Assembly: GCA_028277025.1 (NCBI GenBank)
Contig: JAPYVG010000007.1
Location: 1-57,603 of the forward strand
Origin: Sulfolobaceae archaeon
GTDB lineage: Archaea > Thermoproteota > Thermoprotei_A > Sulfolobales > Sulfolobaceae
Direction: 5' to 3'
DNA length: 57,603 nucleotides
Notes under the pieces: generated by a model
What the model was told of the DNA's origin: nothing
Databases searched by the model: none
The model's input: only the letters and a program-made list of their open reading frames with translations
Shown here: positions 24,610 to 35,304 of the stretch, in pieces
Position numbering within the stretch: position 1 is the first letter of the stretch
How the letters are laid out: each line of letters starts with the position of its first letter
Position numbers and translations under genes: made by a program

Positions 24610-26350
24610 ACGGTTTATAAGTTATTTTATACATTTCTCCTTCTTCTAACTTACTTGCAATTCTCTTATATTTCATCTTATCACCTATACTGTCTTCTCC
24701 GTACAATTTCGTCCATTTATCTAAGGGAATTTGATATTCTTTTAATATCTTATCTCTGTATAAGTCGTTTAACACGTTATATGTGCAGAATGGAATTACT
24801 CTACCATCTGGTACTACGTAATGTATATCACATCTCATAACTCTCTGAATATCATAATTGTATAAGTCCATAAAGTGCATTGTGCCTAAGAAGAGTGTTC
24901 TATAATGCCATTCTCCCAATGCCTCATAGCTATGATTAATAATTATATTCCGTAACATTGCATAAACGTCAAAGTCTTTAGGTCCTTTCTCTTTATCGAT
25001 GAACTTTCTTAAGTTATAGAGTAATTTTATTCCTATCCAGTATTTATTACCACCCTCCTTCAACTCTTCAGTTTTCTCCTTTAAATATTCTAGAAGTCCT
25101 TCTAAATCTATAAACCTGGATAATGGTATAAAATGTGGTTCACCATTTCTCCACTCAATAAACACATAAGTCCCAGCTCCACAACTTGGATGATTTGCCA
25201 TCTCGAACTGTTCTTTACCAGTTATCGCCTCTATCAGTTTAGAGAACACAACGGAAGTCCCAATGGGATACCAACTATCTCTGGTAATTTCTCCGTTTGT
25301 TTGTTCTTCAATCGCTTTTAAAACCTCTGGTATAGTTATCCTAAATTTGTTCCTCATATTCCTTTTCATCATTCCAGTTAAACTTACTGGCTGGAAATTA
25401 ACAGCTCTTACTACGTCTAGATTATATGCTGCGAACTTTACTATATTACCTAAATCATGGTCATTAACAGTCTTAATCACAGTGGGTACTAATACTACAC
25501 TAGTCATACCGGCCTTTCTGAAAACCTCTAGAGTATACGGTACCTCCCAATGATTTTTAGGATTAGTCCTCCTACTTACGCCGTCAAAACTCATATAAAT
25601 GGTGTTAACACCAGCCTCCCTTAGCTCCCTAGCATACTTAATAGCGTATTCTGGATCTTCTAAATACATCTTAGCGAAAGTACCACCCCATGTGTTAAGT
25701 TGTATATGTTTTACTCCACTCTCTCTTAAAGTCCTAACTATTTCTATCAAATCTTCTCTTAATGTAGGTTCTCCACCAGTTATTTGAATAACTAAAGTAA
25801 TGTCTTGTCTCTTTAACTGATTTACCATAAACTTTATCTGCTCTAACGTAGGCTCAAAGACATATCCAGCTTTTTCGGCAAAGAAGAAGCAGTACCAACA
25901 AGACAAGTCGCACCTATTAGTAATTACTAAATTAACTAAAGCAGAGTGCTGATGATGCATAGGGCATAAACCGCAATTAAAAGGACAAGGGGATTTAAGG
26001 TCAACATAAGGTACTTTGGGCCCTTTACCCTCATACTCCCAGTAATCGAATTTGTAATATAATCCTACATCGCCATAATACAGATCCTCGAACTCTCCGT
26101 GGTCTGGGCAAATTTTTCTAATATAGAGTTTGTCCTCTTTCTCAAATATTACTGCTGGTATCAACCTATAACAAACTGGACACAGTGAACTAGTTACTCT
26201 TACTAATTTCTCACTATCTGCAAGCTTAGGTAAAGGTCCACCTACCTTAATTTCCCTGTCACCAAATTTTATGATGCCGTTCTCATATTTTGAAGGAGCA
26301 GGCAAAAGCCTAAATTTTGACTGCTCGTTTGTCTGCACGCTTTCCGTCAT
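24602..26350 (-). CDS. tes: Radical SAM protein of the tetraether (GDGT) synthase type
   Basis: 582 residues. The N-terminus has a rubredoxin-like CPVC at 57-60 with a third Cys at 81 (CPDHG); then CPFNCGLC (122-129); then the radical SAM triad CDLSCWYC (147-154), which binds the SAM-cleaving 4Fe-4S cluster; GGEPTLRE; and a C-terminal C-(~16)-C pair ([20 protein letters not shown]). This multi-cluster layout is that of Tes / MJ0619, which joins archaeol phytanyl chains into GDGTs. Sulfolobales carry several paralogues, so the exact reaction is not certain. The 26351-26419 gap contains a probable promoter. Confidence 0.78.
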   Translation of the reverse strand: MTESVQTNEQSKFRLLPAPSKYENGIIKFGDREIKVGGPLPKLADSEKLVRVTSSLCPVCYRLIPAVIFEKEDKLYIRKICPDHGEFEDLYYGDVGLYYKFDYWEYEGKGPKVPYVDLKSPCPFNCGLCPMHHQHSALVNLVITNRCDLSCWYCFFFAEKAGYVFEPTLEQIKFMVNQLKRQDITLVIQITGGEPTLREDLIEIVRTLRESGVKHIQLNTWGGTFAKMYLEDPEYAIKYARELREAGVNTIYMSFDGVSRRTNPKNHWEVPYTLEVFRKAGMTSVVLVPTVIKTVNDHDLGNIVKFAAYNLDVVRAVNFQPVSLTGMMKRNMRNKFRITIPEVLKAIEEQTNGEITRDSWYPIGTSVVFSKLIEAITGKEQFEMANHPSCGAGTYVFIEWRNGEPHFIPLSRFIDLEGLLEYLKEKTEELKEGGNKYWIGIKLLYNLRKFIDKEKGPKDFDVYAMLRNIIINHSYEALGEWHYRTLFLGTMHFMDLYNYDIQRVMRCDIHYVVPDGRVIPFCTYNVLNDLYRDKILKEYQIPLDKWTKLYGEDSIGDKMKYKRIASKLEEGEMYKITYKPFM

Positions 26351-26419
26351 ATTACACCTTCATAAAGAATTAAGTAATGCTATATATAAACAATTTCACC
26401 AAATTAACCGAGTAAATAG

Positions 26420-27340
26420 TTAAAACCAACCTAAAAAGTTGTCCCAACCACTTTTTTCCACTTTTCTATCTTTATAAACTATCTTTTTCTCATTTATTAT
26501 TTCTCCGAAAATTATTGGATTATAACCTAAATTTTTTAATTCATCAACAATTTTATCTGCTTGAGATTTTTTTACAATAAAAATTGTCTCAAATTCCTCG
26601 CCACCATATTTTATTAAATCCATTAGAGAGATCGAGTACTCCTTACTAACTTCCATAACCTCATCAGCAATAGGAAAATTATATATTCTTATTCCCTTTC
26701 CCGACCTTTCCATAATGTTGTACAAGGAGATAAGTAATCCGTCACTTACATCTGTGGAATAATAAATTTCGTCACAATAGTTCTTAATAAATTCTGGTAA
26801 CTGCTTATTCACTATTGGATGTCTAATTTTACCTTTTGCTTTCTCGAGTAATTTTATACTCCAGGACTTTAAATAAGATAGAAATATAAGGGATGTATAA
26901 CCGATAGGAGAAGTAATCAATAACAATCCGTCCTCATTAATTTTAGGAGGTTTATAACAAATAGCTTCACCAATAATGCTCACATCTATCCATCCACTAC
27001 CATCACTGGAGTTTAAATCACCACCCGCATAGATTCCAGTGTAATAGTCAATTGCATCTGAGACACCTTGAACTAACTCCTCTAATTTAGAGATTTTATC
27101 TTTTGGAATCCCTATAGAAACTAAGAAAGTCTTAGGAATCCCGCCCCGCGAAATAACATCACTAACAGAACTTATTACCGCTTTCCAACCTAAATCATAG
27201 AACGTCATAAAATTAAAACTATAAGATAATTGAAAACCATCTATTTTATAAAGTAATTTTCCGTCATAGTATACATCGTCATTTGTGTTCTTAGTATATC
27301 TAGAGATAATATTAGATATAAATTCGTGCTCTGAAATCAT
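26420..27340 (-). CDS. thiL: Thiamine-monophosphate kinase-like (ThiL/PurM superfamily)
   Basis: 306 residues. The PurM/ThiL order is present: DDVYYDG near residue 20, GWKAVISSVSDVISRGGIPKTFLVSIGIP (the ThiL helix usually reading GWKALAxNLSDxAAMGA), AGGDLNSS, SDGLLISLYNIMERSGKGIRIY and a C-terminal YGGEEFETIFIV. ThiL makes thiamine diphosphate from thiamine phosphate. The sequence is divergent at the N-terminal Asp cluster, so another PurM-fold kinase is possible. It directly precedes tRNA-Thr on the same strand. Confidence 0.72.
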   Translation of the reverse strand: MISEHEFISNIISRYTKNTNDDVYYDGKLLYKIDGFQLSYSFNFMTFYDLGWKAVISSVSDVISRGGIPKTFLVSIGIPKDKISKLEELVQGVSDAIDYYTGIYAGGDLNSSDGSGWIDVSIIGEAICYKPPKINEDGLLLITSPIGYTSLIFLSYLKSWSIKLLEKAKGKIRHPIVNKQLPEFIKNYCDEIYYSTDVSDGLLISLYNIMERSGKGIRIYNFPIADEVMEVSKEYSISLMDLIKYGGEEFETIFIVKKSQADKIVDELKNLGYNPIIFGEIINEKKIVYKDRKVEKSGWDNFLGWF

Positions 27341-27352
27341 TTTATCACCGAA

Positions 27353-27451
27353 AGCCGCCGCGGGGACTTGAACCCCGGACCACCGGCTTTCTGGGTCCTT
27401 TAGTATACTACCTTACGAGGCCGGCGCTCTACCGAACTGAGCTACGGCGGC
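27353..27451 (-). tRNA. tRNA-Thr (CGT) with a 25 nt intron
   Basis: A 99 nt gene; 74 nt remain after removal of the intron at 27389-27413, placed at the canonical 37/38 position. The acceptor GCCGCCG pairs with CGGCGGC, the D stem is GAGC/GAGC-type GCTC/GAGC, the anticodon stem CCGGC/GCCGG, the loop CTCGTAA (anticodon CGT) and the T arm CGGGG/CCCCG. The discriminator is U, as expected for archaeal tRNA-Thr. The exact splice sites are inferred from position, not from a worked-out bulge-helix-bulge. Confidence 0.92.
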
Positions 27452-27482
27452 AAAATAAGTATACGTGAAAAAACTTTTAAAA

Positions 27483-28838
27483 TTATATACAATTAGCAGT
27501 TGCTTCTTTAGCGTAATTTAGACTCCTATCTATTAGTTTGTCGTACACACCCAAATACTTTTTAGGATCTAGTATTTCCTTTAATTTTTCAATGCCGATA
27601 AGCTTAATTATAGTCTCATTTTTTAATGCAACTTCTAATAATGAAGTGTTATTACTTTCAGCCTCCCTAGATAGCTTCATAACTAACTCATGTGCCTCAT
27701 GTCTTGGAAGGCCAGCTAATGTTAAATTAATCATTAAACTTTCAGCCATTATAAGACCTTTGCTTAACTCTAAGTTTCTCATCATATTTTCTGGGTAAAC
27801 TTTAAGTCTTTCTAGTAATTTTATAGTACTATCTAAAATTTCATCAATAACAAGAAACGAATGCGATATCACTATTCTCTCCGAAGAACTATTAGTTAAA
27901 TCCCTTTCATGCCATAAAGGAATGTTCTCTAACTCAGTTATGACAAGCCCTCTCATTACTTTTGCAAGCCCGCTAATTTTCTCTGCGGTTACTGGATTTT
28001 CTTTATGAGGCATAGTACTGCTTCCAACCCTATTAACCGCTTCGCCCTCAGCAAGTTCCATGATTTCGGGCCTCATTAATTCCCTTATTTCTACTGCAAA
28101 CCTATCTAGTTGAGAAGCTAGTATAGCTAGGTCGGAAATTACTTCAGCAAAACCATCTCTAGGTGCAACTTGAGTCGTGATTAAATGAGGAGGAAGATTT
28201 AGTTTTTCCGATATTACTTTCTCTATTTTTAAACCCTTATCCCCCCAGCCAGCCATAGTACCTACTGCGCCAGAAAATTTTATTCTTAAAATTCTTTTCT
28301 CAGTATCACACAATCTCTCTAAAGAACGGGATAATTCATAGACGTAATTAGCAAATTTAAAACCTAGAGTTATAGGTAAGGCATGTTGTGCATGAGTCCT
28401 ACCAACCATTATCGTATCTTTATATTTTATACTCAAGTCTGAGAGAATTAGAATTATCTTCTTTAACTTTTCCTTAACAATACGTAATGCATCCCTAATT
28501 ATTAATGCATTAGCTGTGTCAACTATATCATAACTCGTTGCTCCAAAATGAATCATTTTACCGTGCTCTCCAGAAAGTTCTGCTAAATGTACTGTTAATG
28601 CCATAACATCATGACCTAATTTTTTCTCTAACTCGTCAACTCTATTCGAGTTAATTTTATCTATAATTTTTTCCACGTATTTTGCGTCATCTAATTTACA
28701 TAACCCATTTTCTGCAAGAGCGTAAAGCAAAGCTACCTCGACTTTTGCCATTGTTTTAAGTATATTTAACCTAGAAAATATTTCTCTCATTTCTTTGCTT
28801 CCATATCTCCATTCTAAAACACAAACTTCATTACTCAC
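27483..28838 (-). CDS. purB: Adenylosuccinate lyase
   Basis: 451 residues if the GTG at 28838 is used, giving [22 protein letters not shown]. An earlier ATG at 28880 would add an implausible 14-residue leader and leave only 13 bp to the divergent gene. Motifs: [41 protein letters not shown] and the fumarase-superfamily signature [15 protein letters not shown]. It cleaves SAICAR and adenylosuccinate. It is divergent from purP, with which it shares a 55 bp promoter region. Confidence 0.95.
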   Translation of the reverse strand: MSNEVCVLEWRYGSKEMREIFSRLNILKTMAKVEVALLYALAENGLCKLDDAKYVEKIIDKINSNRVDELEKKLGHDVMALTVHLAELSGEHGKMIHFGATSYDIVDTANALIIRDALRIVKEKLKKIILILSDLSIKYKDTIMVGRTHAQHALPITLGFKFANYVYELSRSLERLCDTEKRILRIKFSGAVGTMAGWGDKGLKIEKVISEKLNLPPHLITTQVAPRDGFAEVISDLAILASQLDRFAVEIRELMRPEIMELAEGEAVNRVGSSTMPHKENPVTAEKISGLAKVMRGLVITELENIPLWHERDLTNSSSERIVISHSFLVIDEILDSTIKLLERLKVYPENMMRNLELSKGLIMAESLMINLTLAGLPRHEAHELVMKLSREAESNNTSLLEVALKNETIIKLIGIEKLKEILDPKKYLGVYDKLIDRSLNYAKEATANCI

Positions 28839-28893
28839 GAGTATATGAAAAATATTAAAACTTAAAATTTTATTTAACAAACGTTAGGTAGGT

Positions 28894-29901
28894 ATGATAG
28901 ACACTATATTAACTATAGGCAGTCACTCTTCGTTACAAATACTTCATGGTGCTAAAAAAGAGGGATTTAAAACAGTCCAGATAACACCAAAAAATAGAGT
29001 GAATTTCTATAATCAATTCCCTTTTATGGATACTGTAATAGGGTATGATAATGAGGACGAAGCTGTGAATAAGATAAATGAGTATGAAAATAACGGAGTG
29101 CTTATTCCTCACGGTAGTTTAGTAGAATATATTGGTAGTGAGAGAGTGAAAAGAATAAAGACAAAGATTTTCGGAAATAGGAATTTGTTCGAATGGGAAG
29201 CCAATCAGAAAAAGAAGATGAGTTTACTTAAATACGCAAATATACCGATACCAGAACAGTTTGAGAATCCAGAAGACGTCGATAGAATGGTAATAGTAAA
29301 ACTCCCTGGGGCTAAGGGAGGTAAAGGATACTTTATTGCTAAAAATAAGGCACAGCTAAAAGAAGGACTTAAAAAGCTTTTAGATTCTAAAATGATTAAT
29401 AACATTGATGAAGTCATAATTCAAGAATATGTAATTGGAGTGCCTATGTACTTTCAATTCTTTTATAGCCCGATAATGAATAGACTTGAGATAACTGGGA
29501 TTGACATAAGGTATGAGACTAATATTGACGGTCTAAGAAGACTTCCAGCCGATATAAATGTTGATCCCACATTTGTAGTCGTAGGAAATATTCCAGCAGT
29601 TGCAAGAGAAAGTTTATTACCAAAAGTCTATGATTACGGCCTTTCGTTTGTAAATACTGTGAGAGAATATGTACCACCTGGGATGATAGGACCTTTCTGC
29701 TTAGAATCGGTAGCTAAGGATTCGGGAGAAATAGTAGTCTTCGAATTTTCCGGAAGAATTGTAGCTGGAACTAATTTGTATATTTACGGAAGTCCTTATA
29801 GTTGGCTTTATTGGGACGAACCTATGAGCGTTGGTAGAAGAATAGCTAGAGAAATAAAGCTAGCCTTAAATATGAACAAATTAGATAAAATCCTAACATG
29901 A
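28894..29901 (+). CDS. purP: FAICAR synthetase PurP, copy 1
   Basis: 335 residues of the ATP-grasp PurP family, which makes FAICAR from AICAR, formate and ATP, replacing PurH transformylase. Motifs: [21 protein letters not shown] at the N-terminus (SHS nucleotide-binding), [46 protein letters not shown], and [24 protein letters not shown] with the Mg-binding acids. A TTTTATTT box is centred 24 nt before the ATG. Its stop overlaps the second PurP by 4 nt (ATGA). Confidence 0.95.
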   Translation: MIDTILTIGSHSSLQILHGAKKEGFKTVQITPKNRVNFYNQFPFMDTVIGYDNEDEAVNKINEYENNGVLIPHGSLVEYIGSERVKRIKTKIFGNRNLFEWEANQKKKMSLLKYANIPIPEQFENPEDVDRMVIVKLPGAKGGKGYFIAKNKAQLKEGLKKLLDSKMINNIDEVIIQEYVIGVPMYFQFFYSPIMNRLEITGIDIRYETNIDGLRRLPADINVDPTFVVVGNIPAVARESLLPKVYDYGLSFVNTVREYVPPGMIGPFCLESVAKDSGEIVVFEFSGRIVAGTNLYIYGSPYSWLYWDEPMSVGRRIAREIKLALNMNKLDKILT

Positions 29902-30944
29902 TTAAGATTGTAGCATTAGCAAGCCACTCTGCCTTAGATGTTTTTGATGGAGCAAAGGATGAGGGATTCCAAACAATAGCTTTATGCAAAAAAGGTAGAG
30001 AAAGACCGTACAGAGAATTTAATAGAATAGTTGACAAATGTATATTATTAGATGATTTCAGAGAGATTGCATCTGAGAAAATAGACAATATGTTAGTAGA
30101 AGAAAATGCAATAATGGTTCCTAATAGAAGTTTAGCAGTTTATGTGGGATACGATAACATAGAGAAAATGAAAACTAAGTACTTCGGAAATAGAAAGATG
30201 TTGAGATGGGAGGAAAGATTAGGTGACAAAAATTATTACAGATTACTTGACGAGGCAAAGATAAAAAGACCTAGAACATTAAAACCAGAAGAAGTAGAAG
30301 GGCCAGTAATAGTTAAGTTACCCGAAGCTAAAAGAAGAGTTGAAAGAGGGTTTTTCATAGCAGTTGGCAGAAAAGACTTCGAAGAAAAAATAAATGAACT
30401 GCAGAAAGCTGGTATAATTGATGAAGAGAGTATTAAAAGTATGATAATAGAAGAATACGTCCTTGGAGCACATTTTAATGTGAACTACTTTTATAGCCCT
30501 TTATTTAACAGAGTTGAGTTATTAAGCATTGACAGAAGAATTCAAAGTGACTTAGATTCGTTTTATAGACTTCCAGCAGAAATACAACTTAAATTAAATA
30601 GGCTACCTAGATATATAGAGGTTGGTCATGAGCCAGTTACTATCAGAGAAAGTTTACTGGAGAAAATATTCGAAATAGGCTATGCATTTGTTGAAGCTAC
30701 TAAAAGGCTAGAACCCCCTGGAATCATAGGTCCTTTTACATTACAGCTAATGGTAACACCAGAATTGGAATTAGTAGTGTTTGACGTAGCCCCTAGAATT
30801 GGAGGTGGAACTAATGCGCATATGGGGGTAGGAAGCCAATACTCTAAATTATACTTTGGTAAACCGATAAGTCTTGGTAGGAGAATTGCAATAGAAATTA
30901 AAGAGGCTGAGAGACAAGATAAACTCAATCTAATAACGACGTGA
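29898..30944 (+). CDS. purP: FAICAR synthetase PurP, copy 2 (paralogue)
   Basis: 348 residues, clearly homologous to the adjacent copy along its length: [68 protein letters not shown] and [28 protein letters not shown]. The glycine-rich ATP loop differs ([11 protein letters not shown] against GAKGGKGYF in copy 1), so the two copies may have separate roles. Many archaea carry PurP1/PurP2 pairs of which only one has proven activity. Coupled to copy 1 by ATGA. Confidence 0.93.
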   Translation: MIKIVALASHSALDVFDGAKDEGFQTIALCKKGRERPYREFNRIVDKCILLDDFREIASEKIDNMLVEENAIMVPNRSLAVYVGYDNIEKMKTKYFGNRKMLRWEERLGDKNYYRLLDEAKIKRPRTLKPEEVEGPVIVKLPEAKRRVERGFFIAVGRKDFEEKINELQKAGIIDEESIKSMIIEEYVLGAHFNVNYFYSPLFNRVELLSIDRRIQSDLDSFYRLPAEIQLKLNRLPRYIEVGHEPVTIRESLLEKIFEIGYAFVEATKRLEPPGIIGPFTLQLMVTPELELVVFDVAPRIGGGTNAHMGVGSQYSKLYFGKPISLGRRIAIEIKEAERQDKLNLITT

Positions 30945-30948
30945 AACT

Positions 30949-31020
30949 GTAATTATAATTTAACGCTCTATGGATTACTATATTTAGTAATTTCTTCGAA
31001 TTTATAATTATAGTTTAGCG
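30949..31020. repeat. Direct repeat pair flanking a palindrome upstream of purA
   Basis: Two 17 bp copies, 30949-30965 (GTAATTATAATTTAACG) and 31004-31020 (ATAATTATAGTTTAGCG), differ at three positions and are 55 bp apart. Between them is a perfect 7 bp inverted repeat, ATTACTA-TATT-TAGTAAT, at 30974-30991. The second copy ends about 10 bp before the purA TATA box, so these are plausible operator sites. Confidence 0.55.
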
Positions 31021-31028
31021 TGATAAAA

Positions 31029-31040
31029 GTTTATATACTT
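31029..31040 (+). promoter_or_regulatory. TATA box of purA
   Basis: GTTTATATACTT lies about 35 nt upstream of the purA ATG (31070), suggesting a transcript that starts near 31060 with a very short leader. It sits just downstream of the second copy of the direct repeat. Confidence 0.5.
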
Positions 31041-31069
31041 ATATTCGAGATTAATCAAAACGGTGTTTT

Positions 31070-32086
31070 ATGCTAGATATTCTCGTTGGTGGCTTTTACG
31101 GCGATGAAGGAAAGGGTAAAATAGCCTCTTATTTAGCCTTAAAGGATTCCCCACAATACGCAGTAAGAACGGGATCAATTAATGCTGGCCATACTGTAAC
31201 CTATATGGGTAAAAGCTGGAAAGTTAGAATAATTCCTTCAGCCTTCGTTAATAAAACCACTAAATTAGTTTTAGCACCAGGTGCTTTGACGTCTATTAAC
31301 GTATTAATCAATGAGGCAAAAGAAACCGACAGCCTATCAAGACTTTATATAGATCCTCATGTTGGGATTATCACAGAAAACGAAATAGAAGAAGAAAGAA
31401 AAGATGAATACCTCATGAAAACTGTTGGAAGTACTGGCCAAGGCGTTGGGTATGCGGAAGCTAAAAGAGTTTTAAGAAAATTAAAACTAGCTAGAGACTT
31501 TGAGGAACTAAGGCAATATCTGACTAATGTACCAAAACTCCTAATAGAACGAATAGAAAATGGAGATAAGATCTTAGTAGAAGGTACTCAAGGTCATTAC
31601 TTAAGTCTTTATCATGGAGATTACCCATATGTTACAAGTAGAAATACTACGTCATCTGGCATTTTAAGTGAGATAGGAATAGGACCTAAATACGTTAGGC
31701 ATGTAATTATCGTATTTAAGTCTTATGTAACTAGAGTAGGTGAAGGTCCCCTTGAAGGAGAGTTGAGTTGGGATGAAGCTCAAAAACTGGGAATAGCTGA
31801 AATAGCAACAGTTACTGGAAGAAAACGTAGAAGTGCGCCATTTAACATAGATTTAGCTAAGAATGCAATAAAAATAAATGGAGCTACCCAAGTTGCAATA
31901 ACCAAATTAGATGCAATTTTTAAGGAAGCTAAAGGGGTTAGAGAGTACGAGAAATTGCCTTATGAGGCAAGAAAATGGTTAGAAGAATTGGAAGATCAAC
32001 TAAAAACGCCGATAACACTAATAGGAACTGGTGAAGATTCATTAGAAACTATAGATTTAAGAAAAGAAAAACTAGGTGAACAATAA
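31070..32086 (+). CDS. purA: Adenylosuccinate synthetase
   Basis: 338 residues, the short archaeal form (bacterial enzymes are about 430). It links IMP and aspartate using GTP. Motifs: [17 protein letters not shown] with the P-loop-like [43 protein letters not shown] and [28 protein letters not shown]. With purB and PurP it covers the last steps to AMP. Its TAA overlaps the ATG of the FAD dehydrogenase gene by one base. Confidence 0.96.
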   Translation: MLDILVGGFYGDEGKGKIASYLALKDSPQYAVRTGSINAGHTVTYMGKSWKVRIIPSAFVNKTTKLVLAPGALTSINVLINEAKETDSLSRLYIDPHVGIITENEIEEERKDEYLMKTVGSTGQGVGYAEAKRVLRKLKLARDFEELRQYLTNVPKLLIERIENGDKILVEGTQGHYLSLYHGDYPYVTSRNTTSSGILSEIGIGPKYVRHVIIVFKSYVTRVGEGPLEGELSWDEAQKLGIAEIATVTGRKRRSAPFNIDLAKNAIKINGATQVAITKLDAIFKEAKGVREYEKLPYEARKWLEELEDQLKTPITLIGTGEDSLETIDLRKEKLGEQ

Positions 32087-33486
32087 TGATTTATGATGTA
32101 GTTATAGTAGGAGCTGGTCCGGCGGGGCTTTTTGCAGCATATGAAATCGCCAATTTAAAAGTCGACAGGGATCTTAAAGTTCTTCTCATAGATAAAGGAA
32201 CAAGACCTTTAAAGAGAACTTGTCCTCTATTAACACCAAAAGAGAAGTGCACTTTCTGCAACCCATGCAATATAACTTATGGCATAGGCGGGGCTGGAAC
32301 TTTCAGTAGCGGAATAATAAATTTAAGACCAGATATTGGAGGAGAACTTCATGAGCTCATGAGAAGTTGGGACAAAGCACAAGAGCTGATTGATTACATT
32401 GATGAAATATTTGTTAAATTCGGTGCACCAAAAGATAGACTATTTGAACCGAATATGGAGAAAGTAAAAGAGATACAAAGAAGAGCTGCTAAAGTTGGAG
32501 CAGAACTCATACCAATAAGACAGAGACACATAGGTACTGATAAAACCCCAATCGTAATAGAAAATATGCTGAATTACATAGAAAAAAATGGAATAAAAAT
32601 AGAAGAATTGACTGAAGTTTTCGAAATTCAAAAGAAAGCTGATCATTTCGTATTAAAAACCGATAAAAAAGGCGAGTTAGAGACTAAAACGTTACTTGTA
32701 GCACCTGGAAGGGCTGGCGCCAAATGGTTCTTAGATCAAGCCAAGAAACTGGGAGTCGATATGGTTCCTGGGCCTTTAGATATCGGAGTAAGAGTTGAGG
32801 TGGAGTCTTTCGTAATGGAAGATTTAACTTCTGCAGTTTGGGATCCTAAAGTAGTCTTATACACTAAAAAATATGATGATAAGGTTAGAACGTTTTGTGT
32901 TAATCCAAGAGGTTTTGTAATGAAAGAAGTTTATGACGATGGAACTATAGGTGTTAACGGACAGACGTTTGCTGATAGAAAAAGTAATAATACGAACTTT
33001 GCCTTCTTAACTACCATTAAGCTTTCAGATCCATTAGAGGATACGATAGAATATGGAAAGAGCATAGCTAGATTAGTGACTAGGTTGGGTGGTGAAAAAC
33101 CTATAATTCAACGTCTAATAGACTTCGAGAAAGGTAGAAGAAGTACTTGGGAGAGAATAAATAGATCTACAGTAAAACCTACACTAAGAGATGTCACACC
33201 AGGGGATATAAGCATGGGATTGCCCTATAGGGTTGTAAGCAATTTGATAGAAGGATTAGAAAGGCTTGATAATATAGCCCCTGGTCTTTACTCATCAAAT
33301 ACGCTTCTCTATGCACCAGAGATAAAATACTATAGTATGAAGGCTGTAGTAGATAGCAATATGGAAACCGTAGTAGACAACTTATTTGTAGCTGGAGATG
33401 GTGTAGGACTATCAAGAGGCATAAATGTAGCCGCTGCTACTGGAATACTAGCAGCTAGAGGAATTATACGTAAATTAGGTTTATAA
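32086..33486 (+). CDS. FAD-dependent dehydrogenase (COG2509-like) with Cys cluster
   Basis: 466 residues. The Rossmann motif [18 protein letters not shown] (6-23) is followed by [28 protein letters not shown], a four-Cys cluster (about residues 46-63), and by [22 protein letters not shown]. The C-terminus has [31 protein letters not shown], the second FAD-binding block. This matches the uncharacterised FAD-dependent dehydrogenase family. The Cys cluster could bind a metal or Fe-S centre. Its start shares one base with the purA stop, so it is translationally coupled to purine synthesis; the substrate is unknown. Confidence 0.85.
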   Translation: MIYDVVIVGAGPAGLFAAYEIANLKVDRDLKVLLIDKGTRPLKRTCPLLTPKEKCTFCNPCNITYGIGGAGTFSSGIINLRPDIGGELHELMRSWDKAQELIDYIDEIFVKFGAPKDRLFEPNMEKVKEIQRRAAKVGAELIPIRQRHIGTDKTPIVIENMLNYIEKNGIKIEELTEVFEIQKKADHFVLKTDKKGELETKTLLVAPGRAGAKWFLDQAKKLGVDMVPGPLDIGVRVEVESFVMEDLTSAVWDPKVVLYTKKYDDKVRTFCVNPRGFVMKEVYDDGTIGVNGQTFADRKSNNTNFAFLTTIKLSDPLEDTIEYGKSIARLVTRLGGEKPIIQRLIDFEKGRRSTWERINRSTVKPTLRDVTPGDISMGLPYRVVSNLIEGLERLDNIAPGLYSSNTLLYAPEIKYYSMKAVVDSNMETVVDNLFVAGDGVGLSRGINVAAATGILAARGIIRKLGL

Positions 33487-33521
33487 TTCAAGTTTTTATT
33501 TACCATTTCCTACTTTACAAT

Positions 33522-34484
33522 ATGAATGACGAAAAAACATTGAAATTAATAATGGAACTAGAATATAATTTTCCTTTCTCTGAAAGACCATTCCAAATAA
33601 TAGCTGAAAGATTAGGATTAAGAGAAGAGGAAATCGTATATAAAGTAAAAGAATTAATAGATAATGAAGTAGTTAAAAGGATTGGAATGTATGTGAGTTT
33701 TAGAGCTAAAGGTATGGAAAGTGCATTAGTTGCCGCTCAAATCTCATTGGATAACCTGGAAAAATTTAGAAAAATTGCGCTAGGAATAAAAGAATTAACA
33801 CATAATTACATCAGAAACCACCCTAAATATAATGTCTGGTACGTAATAAAGGCTGAAAATAGGGAGAAATTAAATGAGAACATAAAAAAGCTTATGGATG
33901 AAGTGAATTGTAAAGATTATGTTATTTTATATTCTAAGAAATCACTAAAATTAAGCGTTAAATACGACGTTATAAGGGGCATATCTTACAGCGAAAACAC
34001 TGAAATTCATGAAAGAATACCAACAGCTGAAGAATTGGGAATCCCCAAAGAACTACTAAAAGAATTATCATATCCATTGACAGTAAGTGAAAGACCTTTT
34101 TCAAAGATAGCTGAAAAGTTTAACATGAGTGAATCTGAACTAGTGGAACTCATAAAGGAATTGTATGAGAAAGGAGTAATCAAAGATTATGGAGCTACAG
34201 TAAATGGTGAAAAAGTAGGAATAACTGAAAATGCGATGATGCTAATTAATTCTGATGATATTGAGTCTTCCTGTTATAGCCTCGCAAAAGATCTGAGAGA
34301 GGCAACCCATGTAGTCTTGAGGGAATCTGATAAGAGATGGGATTACTTGTGCTATGCAATGATTCACGCTAGAAACAAACAATTAATATTTGAAACTGCA
34401 AGAAAAGCAGCAAAAATAACAAATGCAAAAAGTTATATGTTATTATTCAGCTTAGAAAATCTTAAGCCTGGTATTGTAATCTAG
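33522..34484 (+). CDS. ahbAB: Siroheme decarboxylase, AhbA-AhbB-type fusion
   Basis: 320 residues made of two Lrp/AsnC-like halves, each a winged helix plus a ferredoxin-like domain. Half one (1-150): [33 protein letters not shown] and [19 protein letters not shown]. Half two (about 180-320): [34 protein letters not shown] and [23 protein letters not shown]. These are the AhbA/AhbB signatures; the enzyme converts siroheme to 12,18-didecarboxysiroheme in the alternative heme pathway. Most organisms encode two separate subunits. The Lrp resemblance can mislead annotation to a regulator. Confidence 0.85.
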   Translation: MNDEKTLKLIMELEYNFPFSERPFQIIAERLGLREEEIVYKVKELIDNEVVKRIGMYVSFRAKGMESALVAAQISLDNLEKFRKIALGIKELTHNYIRNHPKYNVWYVIKAENREKLNENIKKLMDEVNCKDYVILYSKKSLKLSVKYDVIRGISYSENTEIHERIPTAEELGIPKELLKELSYPLTVSERPFSKIAEKFNMSESELVELIKELYEKGVIKDYGATVNGEKVGITENAMMLINSDDIESSCYSLAKDLREATHVVLRESDKRWDYLCYAMIHARNKQLIFETARKAAKITNAKSYMLLFSLENLKPGIVI

Positions 34485-35280
34485 AAAATGAGCCCTTAAT
34501 TTTTAATGAAGTTGTAACTTCCTTTAACTCTTCAATCGCCTTTTTAACTCTTTCTTCTTCAAGCTCTCCTTCAAACTCCAAATAAAAGTAATATTGCCAA
34601 GGAACAGTCTTTAGTGGTCTAGAATATATCATCGTTAAATTTATGTTATATTTATAGAATTTTCCTAGCACATGATATAGGCTCCCTGGTTTATGCGGAA
34701 TTGTAAAGAATAGCATACTTTTATCACCATTTAGTGAGAGGTCTCTTGAAATTATTAGAAATCTAGTAAGATTTATTCCATCTTGTATGTTATCTAATAA
34801 AATCTTTAGACCATACAATTTAGCAGCATATTTAGAGCATATGGCTGCTGATCCTCCTTCTTCTAAAGCTATTGAAGCTGCAGTAGACGTACTATCCACT
34901 GGAATTATATTACTAATTCCTAACATTCTCAGCGTTTCTTTAGACTCTTGAATAGCATGATAATGTGAGTAAACCTTCTTAATTTCATGGATTTCATTTA
35001 TTGCTGGATTAGCAGCCAATACTAATTCAATCTTTTTCTCTATTTCATATTTTACATAAATTTGATCGTGATTATACAAATTATCTAACGATTCATGAAC
35101 AGGACCTTCCCTACTATTCTCTATTGGTATAACCCCTATACTATTAGTATTACTTTTAACTTTTTCGAAGATTTCAGTTATACTTCTTACTGCTATTTTA
35201 TTACCATCAAGAAGTTCAGCTACTTCATGCGAAAAACTTCCTTTAGGGCCTAAATAGTAAATTCCATTTGGATCATTAAT
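34462..35280 (-). CDS. pheA: Prephenate dehydratase with abnormal start (ATT or frameshift)
   Basis: Converts prephenate to phenylpyruvate for Phe synthesis. The in-frame sequence [20 protein letters not shown]...[14 protein letters not shown] begins the PDT domain, followed by [11 protein letters not shown] and an ACT domain ([34 protein letters not shown]). The frame is open from 35280 to 34462, but the first ATG/GTG/TTG in that frame is TTG at 35079, which would remove the conserved N-terminal domain. TGAGGT at 35290-35285 precedes ATT at 35280, and a well-spaced ATG at 35276 lies in the next frame and hits TAG at 35252. One missing T near 35253 would give [16 protein letters not shown]. 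Confidence 0.85.
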   Translation of the reverse strand: MNDPNGIYYLGPKGSFSHEVAELLDGNKIAVRSITEIFEKVKSNTNSIGVIPIENSREGPVHESLDNLYNHDQIYVKYEIEKKIELVLAANPAINEIHEIKKVYSHYHAIQESKETLRMLGISNIIPVDSTSTAASIALEEGGSAAICSKYAAKLYGLKILLDNIQDGINLTRFLIISRDLSLNGDKSMLFFTIPHKPGSLYHVLGKFYKYNINLTMIYSRPLKTVPWQYYFYLEFEGELEEERVKKAIEELKEVTTSLKIKGSFSRLQYQA

Positions 35281-35304
35281 AAAACCTCAATTTAGCTTTT
35301 AAAA

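Noticed and set aside
33194..33415. Minus-strand frame inside the FAD dehydrogenase gene
   Set aside because: Shadow of the conserved C-terminal FAD motif on the other strand.
34462..35079. Prephenate dehydratase beginning at TTG 35079
   Set aside because: The conserved LGPKGSFSH and VIPIENS segments lie upstream in the same open frame, so the short form is an artefact.
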